From contig JAFTCS010000087.1 in assembly GCA_017454565.1 (NCBI GenBank), positions 1-7,106 of the forward strand: 7,106 bases of DNA, in the 5' to 3' direction. How positions within the stretch are numbered: position 1 is the first letter of the stretch; each line of letters starts with the position of its first letter. The notes beneath the pieces were generated by a model, which made no database searches, was not told the DNA's origin, and worked only from the letters and a program-made list of their open reading frames with translations. Positions 1 through 6,335 of this stretch are shown piece by piece. This DNA is from Clostridia bacterium (GTDB lineage Bacteria > Bacillota > Clostridia > Oscillospirales > Acutalibacteraceae). Made by a program: the position numbers and the translations under genes.

Positions 1-14
1 AGAGGGCGTCCCCT
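1..14. repeat. Imperfect GC palindrome at left window edge
   Basis: The first 14 bases have the pattern A-G-A-GGG-CG-T-CCCC-T. They match the perfect 14-base palindrome at 7057-7070 at 12 of 14 positions, with the same length and centre. It may be a decayed copy of the same intergenic repeat, or chance similarity between short GC runs. The window edge hides what lies to the left. Confidence 0.25.
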
Positions 15-39
15 ACTGACAGCACGGATAAAACTGCTC

Positions 40-55
40 CCTGCCGAGAGGCAGG
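40..55. other. Short GNRA-capped hairpin
   Basis: CCTGCC (40-45) pairs perfectly with GGCAGG (50-55) around a GAGA tetraloop, a stable GNRA-type loop. The sequence after it is T-containing (ACGTTTAACTTTT, 56-68) but has no uninterrupted T-run directly at the stem. It is therefore at best a weak terminator for a gene to the left of the window. It lies upstream of the helicase promoter, so it is not part of the helicase mRNA leader if transcription starts near 169. Confidence 0.4.
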
Positions 56-133
56 ACGTTTAACTTTTGGAGCAAATAAACAAAATTTACAATTGTTTTC
101 GTGCGGTTGCCCTGCGAGGTGCGCCGTGCTGCC

Positions 134-162
134 TTGACAGCTTTGGTGATGTGCGGTACAAT
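134..162 (+). promoter_or_regulatory. SigA/sigma-70 promoter of the helicase gene
   Basis: A perfect -35 box TTGACA (134-139) is separated by exactly 17 bp from a -10 box TACAAT (157-162, five of six consensus bases). Transcription would start near 168-170, giving a leader of about 50 nt before the ATG at 218. This is close to the ideal vegetative promoter, which implies constitutive expression unless a repressor acts. A GTGCGGT heptamer overlaps the start of the -10 box (151-157) and also occurs at 101-107, 50 bp upstream. That could be an operator pair, but the motif is short. Confidence 0.75.
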
Positions 163-203
163 TAAAACTATACCATAATATGATAAGCGCCGTGATCGTA
201 TCC

Positions 204-210
204 GGAGGAG
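204..210 (+). promoter_or_regulatory. Ribosome binding site of the helicase gene
   Basis: GGAGGAG lies seven bases before the ATG at 218. It is a full-strength Shine-Dalgarno sequence at optimal spacing and fixes the start codon of the long reading frame. Confidence 0.85.
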
Positions 211-217
211 GAAGAGT

Positions 218-3200
218 ATGGATAATAAAGTAGTTGTTTCCGCTGAAATAAACTCGTCAATAAACTTTGCCATGCAGCAGAATTATGTGCCTGTGATAAG
301 GTCTGTAACGGTCAGAAATGAATCCGAAGAGCTGCTGAAAGGTCTTACCCTGAAAATCAGATCCGAGCCGAGGTTTGCAAAGGAGTATACGTACAGTATC
401 GCCGCAGTTGCCGCAGGCGGGTCGGTGGAGATCAGCCCGGTGAAGATAAGACTCTTACCGGAATATCTGTACTCGCTCACCGAGAAGCTGGCGGGCAGTA
501 TGAGCATAGGTGTGTACAGCGGTGAAGAATGCCTTTGCGAGTGCAGCCGTGACGTTGAACTGCTTGCCTTTGACCAGTGGAGCGGTCTGCGTGTGATGCC
601 GGAGATGATAACCGCTTTCGTTACGCCGAATCACCCCAGGATCGCCGAGATTGTGAGCAAGGCAGGGGAGTATCTGCAAAAATGGACGGGTTCTCCCTCG
701 TTTACCGGTTACCAGACGGAGAATCCGGACAACGTAAAGCTGCAGATGGCGGCTGTCTATGCTGCACTGCGGGCACTTAATATCGCCTATACAAGCCCGT
801 TGGCAAGCTATGAGATGCTTGGACAGAGAATACGCCTGCCTCATGTTGTTATAGGGCAGAAGCTTGGTACCTGTCTCGATCTTTCGGTGCTGTATGCCAC
901 CTGCCTTGAAGCTGTTGGTCTGTACCCGCTTATAGGCTTCAAAAAGGGACATGCCTTTGCGGGCTGCCGTCTGAACGAGGAAACCTTTGCAGACTGCATG
1001 GTGGACGATATTTCAGCCTTTGAAAAAAGGCTTGTCAAGGGCAGTGAAGAGCTGCTTTTCGTGGAGTGTACCGATCTTACCGCCGGAAACAATATTGACT
1101 TTGACAAGGCGGTCATTCACGGAAATGCGAATATTGATGATGTGAGCGAGTTTGAGGGTGTGGTGGACGTCCAGCGCTGCAGAGGAAGCGGCATAAGACC
1201 TATCCCGCTGAGACTTGACCGCGCGCGTGACGTTTATGAAAATGACGGCAGTGAAGCAGGCTTTGCAAAGCTGAACGAAAAAGCACCGAAAAGTCTTGAA
1301 ATAAGGCGCATGGAGGATCTCGGCGCAGGTGAAGAGAAGCTCACAAAGCAATGCGTGTGGGAGCGCAAGCTGCTTGATTTCTCACTCAGGAATTCTCTGC
1401 TGAATTTCCGCCCGGGAAAAAATTCTCTCCAGCTCATGGTGTCTGACCTAAGCGGGCTTGAGGACGCGCTTTCGGACGGAAAGAACCTGCGTGTGCTTGA
1501 GGCTCCGTCAGACCTGACTCTGACCATGCGCAGCATGAAAATGTACGACACGGAAAACGAGAAGGATATTATCGAAAGCATGGCTTCTCAGGAAATGAAA
1601 AACGGCAGGGTCAGGACATTTCTTCCGGCTGAGGAGCTGAACGGACAGCTTAAAAATATGTTCCGTTCCGCAAAGGTCAGCATGGAGGAAAACGGTACCA
1701 ATACAATGTTCCTTGCGCTGGGCTTTTTGAAGTGGTTCGAGAGTGAGATCTCCGAAAAGCCGCGTTATTCTCCTCTTGTGCTTGTGCCGGTAGACATTGT
1801 AAGGAGTCTGAGAAGCGGCGGCTACGTTATCCGCAGCAGGCAGGAGGAAGCGAGGATAAACATTACCCTGCTTGAATATCTGCGGCAGATATTCTCAATA
1901 AAGATAACAGGTCTTGATACTCTGCCGGAGGACGAACACGGCATTGATCTGCCGCTTATCTTCCATACAGTAAGGCAGGCGATCATGGAAAAGAGCCGCT
2001 GGAATCTGGTGGATATGGCGTTCATCGGACTGTTCTCCTTCGGGCAGTTCGTAATGTGGAATGACATACGCAACAGGGCTGACGAACTGAAACAGAACAA
2101 GGTCGTTTCCTCACTTATGGACGGGAAAATGAACTGGACGCCGGAGGAGCTTCCTTTTGACGCAAAGAATGTGGAATCCGTTTTCAAGCCGGCCGATCTT
2201 GCTGTGCCCCTCAGCGCGGATTCATCTCAGCTTGTGGCGGTGGCTGCTGCATCCGGCAAGCGGAGTTTCGTGCTGCATGGACCGCCCGGCACCGGAAAGT
2301 CGCAGACTATCACAAATATGATAGCAAACGCCCTTTACAACGGCAAGACCGTACTTTTTGCAGCTGAAAAGATGGCGGCTCTCAGTGTGGTGCAGAAGCG
2401 TCTTGCCGCTATCGGGCTTGACCCCTTCTGTCTTGAGCTGCACTCCAACAAGACAAGTAAAAACGTGGTGCTTTCACAGCTCAACAAGGCGCTTGAGGTG
2501 GGCAGGATAAAGGCTCCGGAGGAGCATCAGGCCGTTGCGGACAGGCTTTACAATATAAGAACGGAATTCAATAACGCAATAGCAGCCCTGCATAAAAAGC
2601 GCGAGTACGGCTGCTCAGTGTATGAGGCGATAGAGCGCTATGAGGCTAAGGTGAAATACAAGGGCAGGATCAGTCTTGACCGCAGCTTTACCGAAGCCGT
2701 CACCGAACGGAACGCCGACAATTTCAGCGAGGCAGTAAGGCGCTTTGCGGTTGCGGCTGCCGAGACCGGACCCTATGAGCAGGCTCCGTGGAAGGGCTGC
2801 ACCCTTGACGAGTATTCGCTCGAACTCAGGGATGACCTTGAGGGCAAGCTGCGTGAGACTCTTATTGTTTCGGAGAAGGCGCAGAGGGCTGCCGATATCC
2901 TTACAGGCACCATAGGCATTGCCGAGCGCAGCCGCAAGGTGCTTGAGGAGCTTATTGCCATTCGCAAAGCCGCTTCACAGGATGACAGCGCCCAGATATT
3001 CCCGGCGGTCGCTCTTTCGGATAACGGTGAGATGACGGCAAAAAGGATAAATGAGTGCTGTGCCGTAGGTGAAAAATACAATTTACAGTATTCGTCATTG
3101 ATGCAGGATTACGATGAGAGTGTGCTGAGCTATAATACCGCAGACGCTTCAATGCGTCTGAGACAGTCGGAGGCAAGCTGGATATTGGCTAAGTCGATGG

Positions 3201-6016
3201 GGCTTAACAAGCTTGTAAAGGAGCTGAGACTCTATTCAAAGAATCCGAATGCGATTACAAAGGAGAAGCTCTCAGGAGAATATGACAGGATAAACTCTGT
3301 GCTTGCTCTGCAGCAGGAGATCGGCGCATTCTCTCAGGAGATGACAGGGTATATCGGCGGTGCGTTCAGCGGGGTAAAGTCCGACTGGACATATATAAGA
3401 AGAGCTGTAAGTTATTCGCTTACTATAAAGACGGCTATTGACAGCGCCGATCATTCAAGAAAAGCAAAGTACATGGAAGGCGTATTCTATCTTATAAAGG
3501 ATAAGAGCGCTGCTGCGGCAGGTGCGGATATAGCCTCTTTCTTCAAGCTACAGGAATTCATGCTTGAAAAATACAGAATACAGCTTTCGACTCCGCTTGA
3601 AATGGGTAAGGACCACATTGCCGAATATATTGAAAGACTCAACGGCTACAGCGAGAATATGGATCTGCTGAAAGCATGGACGGCAATGCAGGAAGAAAAG
3701 AACAGGCTGCTGAATTTTGGCCTTGCGTGTGTTTATAACGCATGGGAAAAGGGTACACTAAAGGAAAGTGAGCTGTCTGACGCCTACGAAGCAAACCTTT
3801 ATTTTGCACTGATATTAAAGACCCTCAGAAGTGACGCTGTGCTCAAGAGTTTCCGCGGTTCACGCTTCGAGGATACCATAAAGCAGTACAAGGAGCTGAC
3901 CGACAGGTTCAGGATGCTCACCATAAACGAGCTTGTGGCAAGACTTTCCGCAAATGTGCCTGCCGGTGCAGGAAACGGAGCCGCTTCATCCGAAATAGGC
4001 ATACTAAAAAAGGCTATCAAGAGCAACGGCAGAATGATGTCCATACGAAAGCTGTTTGACCAGATCCCCAATCTGCTCAGAAAGCTGTGTCCGTGCATGC
4101 TTATGAGCCCGATCTCGGTTGCACAGTATATTGACCCGTCTTTCCCGAAGTTCGATCTGGTTATTTTCGACGAGGCTTCGCAGCTCCCCACAAGCGAGGC
4201 TGTGGGCACCATTGCCCGCGGTGAGAACGTGATAGTCGTGGGTGACCCGAATCAGCTGCCGCCTACAAACTTTTTCAGCACCACACATTCAGACGAGGAC
4301 AACATGGAGCTTGAGGATCTGGAAAGTCTGCTTGATGACTGCCTTTCCATCTCAATGCCGCAGATGTATCTGAAATGGCACTACCGTTCCCGTCACGAAA
4401 GCCTTATCGCATTCAGCAACATGAAATATTATGACAACAAGCTGTTTACTTTCCCGTCAACAAACGATCTGCGTTCCGCCGTGAGCTTTGTGCCTATTGA
4501 GGGCAGCTATGACAAGGGGCGCAGCAAACAGAACAGAGCCGAAGCCGAGGCTGTAGTCAACGAGATAATCCGCAGGATGCAGAGCGGCGACACCGACAGC
4601 ATAGGCGTGGTTACCTTCAGCTCGGTACAGCAGAACCTTATTGACGATATGCTTGCGGAAGCCTTTGTAAAGCATCCCGAGCTTGAGGACAGGGACAGAA
4701 GCTCACCGGAACCGATCTTTATAAAGAACCTGGAAAACGTGCAGGGCGATGAGAGGGACGTTATCCTCTTCTCGGTGGGCTACGGCCCGGACAAGGACGG
4801 CAAGGTGAGTATGAACTTCGGTCCGCTGAACCGTGACGGCGGCTGGCGCAGACTGAACGTAGCCGTCTCAAGAGCAAGAAAGCAGATGATAGTTTATTCT
4901 ACCCTGAGACCCGAACAGATCGACCTTTCGAGAACAAGGGCAGAGGGTGTTGCCGGTCTGAAAGCATTTCTCGAGTATGCTCAGCGCGGCAAGGCGGTGC
5001 TTGCTTCAAAAGCGGGAGCAAACGTGTCCGAGATCGACCCGCTCATCACTCAGATTGCAGAGGAGCTTGAAAAGCAGGGCTTAGAGGTGAAGTGCAGCAT
5101 AGGATGTTCAGAATACAGGATAGATCTGGGCATTATTTCACCCGACGATCCGGACAAGTATCTGCTGGTTATACTTCTTGACGGCAGCAACAGCGCAAGC
5201 TCCACGGCAACAGACAGGTTCATACTGCAGCCGGGTGTTCTCGGAGGACTTGGCTGGCGCATAATGCGCGTATGGACGATGGAGTGGCTTGACGATAAGA
5301 AGAAAGTCCTGAGCATGATAAACGAAGAGATAGAGCGCTGCAAGGTGCAGTCCGCAGAAGAAAAGGCTGTGACAGTTGCCGCTGCAGAGCAGACCAAGGA
5401 GATAGAAAAGCTTTACGAGCAGAAAGAGGAGACATACCGTTCAGCCGGAACAGTCTACAAGGAGGCGTCCATTGCTCAGCTTGGCAGCTCGGACGACTTC
5501 AACGCCGATCTTGCCGAAAAGCGCATACTTACCGTTATGAGCAGGATAATCGACACCGAAGCTCCCATAAGCCGCAAGGCTCTTTACAGAAAGACTCTCG
5601 CCGCATGGGGCGTGACCCGTATGACAGCCAAGGCCGAGAGCAGGCTTGACGATGCTCTTTCAAAGATCGACCACCGGACAACAAAGGACGGCGTGAACCT
5701 GTTCTACTGGAAGGCCGATCAGGTTCCGGATGATTACAGCATCTACAGGATAGAGGAAAGCTCCGGCGGAAAGCGCGCCATGGATGAGGTGTCGTCCTTT
5801 GAGATCACCAATGCTGTAAAAGAGGTAATTGACGAGCAGATCAGTCTCACAAGAAAGGATCTTATAAGGGAGACCGCCAAGAAGTTCGGTTATCCGAGAC
5901 TCGGCGCGGTTATTGAGAGCACCATAGACTTTGCGATCGACAGGGCAAAGGAGAGAGGTATCATTTCCGAGGACAGCGCCGGAAAATTCAGTGCGGCGGC
6001 TGCGTCAGATGGCTGA
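218..6016 (+). CDS. Giant DUF4011/SF1 helicase with transglutaminase-like, REase-like and DUF3320 domains
   Basis: This is an uninterrupted 1932-residue protein with no signal peptide or membrane helix, so it should act in the cytoplasm on nucleic acid. Domains in order: a beta-rich N-terminal domain (1-120); a transglutaminase-like fold (about 135-335) with candidate triad C219 (GTCLD), H245 (GHAF) and E283 (FVECT); a DUF4011 signature at 381-397 (W...LLDFSLRNSLLNFR); and an SF1 UPF1/DNA2-type helicase. Helicase motifs are Walker A GPPGTGKS 688-695, Walker B DEASQ 1318-1322, motif III GDPNQLPP 1342-1349, YRSR 1389-1392, motif V NVQGDERD 1507-1514 and motif VI NVAVSRAR 1547-1554. A helical insertion fills about 740-1310. 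A Vsr/MTES_1575-like nuclease fold covers 1605-1693 (IDL 1635-1637, LLDG 1653-1656, GW 1679-1680). Two winged-helix-like units follow (1770-1817 and 1863-1910), matching DUF3320. All ATPase motifs look intact, whereas the nuclease motif is divergent. Related DUF4011-helicase-Vsr proteins are reported as anti-phage defence genes (hhe, from memory). Single-gene defence is inferred; a DNA-repair or RNA-processing role is possible. Confidence 0.93.
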   Translation: MDNKVVVSAEINSSINFAMQQNYVPVIRSVTVRNESEELLKGLTLKIRSEPRFAKEYTYSIAAVAAGGSVEISPVKIRLLPEYLYSLTEKLAGSMSIGVYSGEECLCECSRDVELLAFDQWSGLRVMPEMITAFVTPNHPRIAEIVSKAGEYLQKWTGSPSFTGYQTENPDNVKLQMAAVYAALRALNIAYTSPLASYEMLGQRIRLPHVVIGQKLGTCLDLSVLYATCLEAVGLYPLIGFKKGHAFAGCRLNEETFADCMVDDISAFEKRLVKGSEELLFVECTDLTAGNNIDFDKAVIHGNANIDDVSEFEGVVDVQRCRGSGIRPIPLRLDRARDVYENDGSEAGFAKLNEKAPKSLEIRRMEDLGAGEEKLTKQCVWERKLLDFSLRNSLLNFRPGKNSLQLMVSDLSGLEDALSDGKNLRVLEAPSDLTLTMRSMKMYDTENEKDIIESMASQEMKNGRVRTFLPAEELNGQLKNMFRSAKVSMEENGTNTMFLALGFLKWFESEISEKPRYSPLVLVPVDIVRSLRSGGYVIRSRQEEARINITLLEYLRQIFSIKITGLDTLPEDEHGIDLPLIFHTVRQAIMEKSRWNLVDMAFIGLFSFGQFVMWNDIRNRADELKQNKVVSSLMDGKMNWTPEELPFDAKNVESVFKPADLAVPLSADSSQLVAVAAASGKRSFVLHGPPGTGKSQTITNMIANALYNGKTVLFAAEKMAALSVVQKRLAAIGLDPFCLELHSNKTSKNVVLSQLNKALEVGRIKAPEEHQAVADRLYNIRTEFNNAIAALHKKREYGCSVYEAIERYEAKVKYKGRISLDRSFTEAVTERNADNFSEAVRRFAVAAAETGPYEQAPWKGCTLDEYSLELRDDLEGKLRETLIVSEKAQRAADILTGTIGIAERSRKVLEELIAIRKAASQDDSAQIFPAVALSDNGEMTAKRINECCAVGEKYNLQYSSLMQDYDESVLSYNTADASMRLRQSEASWILAKSMGLNKLVKELRLYSKNPNAITKEKLSGEYDRINSVLALQQEIGAFSQEMTGYIGGAFSGVKSDWTYIRRAVSYSLTIKTAIDSADHSRKAKYMEGVFYLIKDKSAAAAGADIASFFKLQEFMLEKYRIQLSTPLEMGKDHIAEYIERLNGYSENMDLLKAWTAMQEEKNRLLNFGLACVYNAWEKGTLKESELSDAYEANLYFALILKTLRSDAVLKSFRGSRFEDTIKQYKELTDRFRMLTINELVARLSANVPAGAGNGAASSEIGILKKAIKSNGRMMSIRKLFDQIPNLLRKLCPCMLMSPISVAQYIDPSFPKFDLVIFDEASQLPTSEAVGTIARGENVIVVGDPNQLPPTNFFSTTHSDEDNMELEDLESLLDDCLSISMPQMYLKWHYRSRHESLIAFSNMKYYDNKLFTFPSTNDLRSAVSFVPIEGSYDKGRSKQNRAEAEAVVNEIIRRMQSGDTDSIGVVTFSSVQQNLIDDMLAEAFVKHPELEDRDRSSPEPIFIKNLENVQGDERDVILFSVGYGPDKDGKVSMNFGPLNRDGGWRRLNVAVSRARKQMIVYSTLRPEQIDLSRTRAEGVAGLKAFLEYAQRGKAVLASKAGANVSEIDPLITQIAEELEKQGLEVKCSIGCSEYRIDLGIISPDDPDKYLLVILLDGSNSASSTATDRFILQPGVLGGLGWRIMRVWTMEWLDDKKKVLSMINEEIERCKVQSAEEKAVTVAAAEQTKEIEKLYEQKEETYRSAGTVYKEASIAQLGSSDDFNADLAEKRILTVMSRIIDTEAPISRKALYRKTLAAWGVTRMTAKAESRLDDALSKIDHRTTKDGVNLFYWKADQVPDDYSIYRIEESSGGKRAMDEVSSFEITNAVKEVIDEQISLTRKDLIRETAKKFGYPRLGAVIESTIDFAIDRAKERGIISEDSAGKFSAAAASDG

Positions 6017-6037
6017 TGAAATGTCAGCATTTTCTTT
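6012..6037 (+). terminator. Weak terminator-like hairpin at the helicase stop codon
   Basis: GCTGA (6012-6016, containing the TGA stop) pairs with TCAGC (6024-6028) across a 7-nt loop. It is followed by ATTTTCTTTC, a broken T-tract. The stem is only five base pairs, so termination would be inefficient. A further small hairpin, GTATC 6059-6063 with GATAC 6069-6073, lies just downstream. The large palindromes that follow could also stop or stabilise the transcript. Confidence 0.3.
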
Positions 6038-6058
6038 CGGACCTTCAATAAAAGCTCT

Positions 6059-6073
6059 GTATCAGGGAGATAC
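6059..6073. other. Small hairpin between helicase stop and palindromic element
   Basis: GTATC (6059-6063) and GATAC (6069-6073) form a 5-bp stem with an AGGGA loop. It can be nested inside an outer GCTCT (6054-6058) / AGAGC (6080-6084) pairing that uses the left tip of the adjacent element. It may be 3' untranslated structure of the helicase mRNA. It is short enough to be chance. Confidence 0.25.
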
Positions 6074-6075
6074 TC

Positions 6076-6245
6076 TTTAAGAGCCTGTTCAGTATATGAA
6101 ATGTACGGATTTTTGAGCATATTTTTTCTCGATAACAAGGAAGAAGGACGCAGGCATACTGACGTATGGCAAGTTCTTTTGACGCAGTTAGCGAAAAAAA
6201 TTGCCAAAAAGCCGCACGTTGCTAAGATGCTAAACAGACTCTAAA
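6076..6245. mobile_element. MITE-like long imperfect palindrome (non-coding)
   Basis: The two ends are inverted copies. Reading inwards from the left (6080) gives AGAGCCTGTTCAG and from the right (6242, complement) AGAGTCTGTTTAG, which match at 11 of 13 positions. The symmetry continues inwards through CGG, a TTTTTG run, a T-tract ending TTTC, and GATAAC/GCTAAC. It closes at a perfect CATAC-TGAC-GTATG hairpin (6155-6168), whose centre coincides with the centre of the whole element. No transposase is present and no convincing target-site duplication is visible (left flank TTTA, right flank AAAG). GACGCAG occurs as a direct repeat at 6147-6153 and 6181-6187. I read it as a non-autonomous palindromic element, or an intergenic repeat unit of the REP/MITE type. 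The RNA would fold into one very long hairpin and could act as a bidirectional terminator or mRNA stabiliser. Confidence 0.65.
6201..6228 (+). promoter_or_regulatory. Possible promoter for the membrane protein, inside the palindrome's right arm
   Basis: TTGCCA (6201-6206, five of six to the -35 consensus) lies 16 bp before TAAGAT (6223-6228, four of six to the -10 consensus). It is the best forward promoter I can see between the two genes. If real, the repeat element supplies the promoter, and the hairpin at 6246-6298 lies in the 5' leader. Spacing and match are mediocre. Confidence 0.25.
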
Positions 6246-6298
6246 GGACACACGCTCTGCCTGAAAGCACAGTAAGCAAATCAGGCACAGCGTGTGCC
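6246..6298. promoter_or_regulatory. Strong hairpin in the leader of the membrane-protein gene
   Basis: CACACGCT (6249-6256) pairs with AGCGTGTG (6289-6296). After a C/C mismatch, TGCCTGA (6258-6264) pairs with TCAGGCA (6281-6287), closing a 16-nt loop. GG (6246-6247) and CC (6297-6298) extend the base around a single bulged A. The stem therefore has about 17 pairs. No T-run follows it, so it is not a standard intrinsic terminator. It ends 37 nt before the ATG and begins one base after the palindromic element. It could be a leader structure affecting mRNA stability or translation, an operator, or a second repeat. Confidence 0.55.
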
Positions 6299-6321
6299 GG
6301 AAAATGCGCGCAAACAAAGAA

Positions 6322-6327
6322 CGGAGG
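6322..6327 (+). promoter_or_regulatory. Ribosome binding site deciding the start at 6336
   Basis: CGGAGG at 6322-6327 stands eight bases before the ATG at 6336. An in-frame ATG at 6294 would add 14 residues, but it sits inside the right arm of the hairpin and lacks a Shine-Dalgarno sequence. The start at 6336 is therefore preferred. Confidence 0.8.
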
Positions 6328-6335
6328 CAATATTT

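Noticed and set aside
65..93. Second promoter using TACAAT at 88-93
   Set aside because: The -10 box is good, but no acceptable -35 box lies 16-18 bp upstream (TTTTGG or TTTGGA only). The TTGACA/TACAAT pair at 134-162 is far better.
455..952. Minus-strand and other-frame open frames inside the helicase gene (for example 455-952 and 577-780)
   Set aside because: They are shadows of a long gene with recognisable domains throughout. None has a motif or start signal of its own.
5162..5190. Loss of a catalytic Glu (relatives with IECDG, here ILLDG) as proof that the nuclease is dead
   Set aside because: Relatives I recall also have ILCDG at this place, so Leu at that position may be normal for the subfamily. 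Only the missing aromatic plus Lys/His segment is reported as unusual.
5890..6207. Open frame of 105 codons on the minus strand spanning the helicase end and the palindromic element
   Set aside because: It runs through the non-coding inverted repeat and the antisense of the helicase C-terminus. There is no ribosome binding site or recognisable protein pattern.
6246..6298. Hairpin as an intrinsic terminator
   Set aside because: The stem is strong, but GGAAAATGCG follows instead of a T-run on the plus strand. On the minus strand only a short TTTAG follows the stem.
6294..6335. Upstream ATG at 6294 as start of the membrane protein
   Set aside because: The extra 14 residues are charged and unlike a membrane-protein start. 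The codon lies in the arm of a strong hairpin, and the CGGAGG site at 6322 points to the ATG at 6336.
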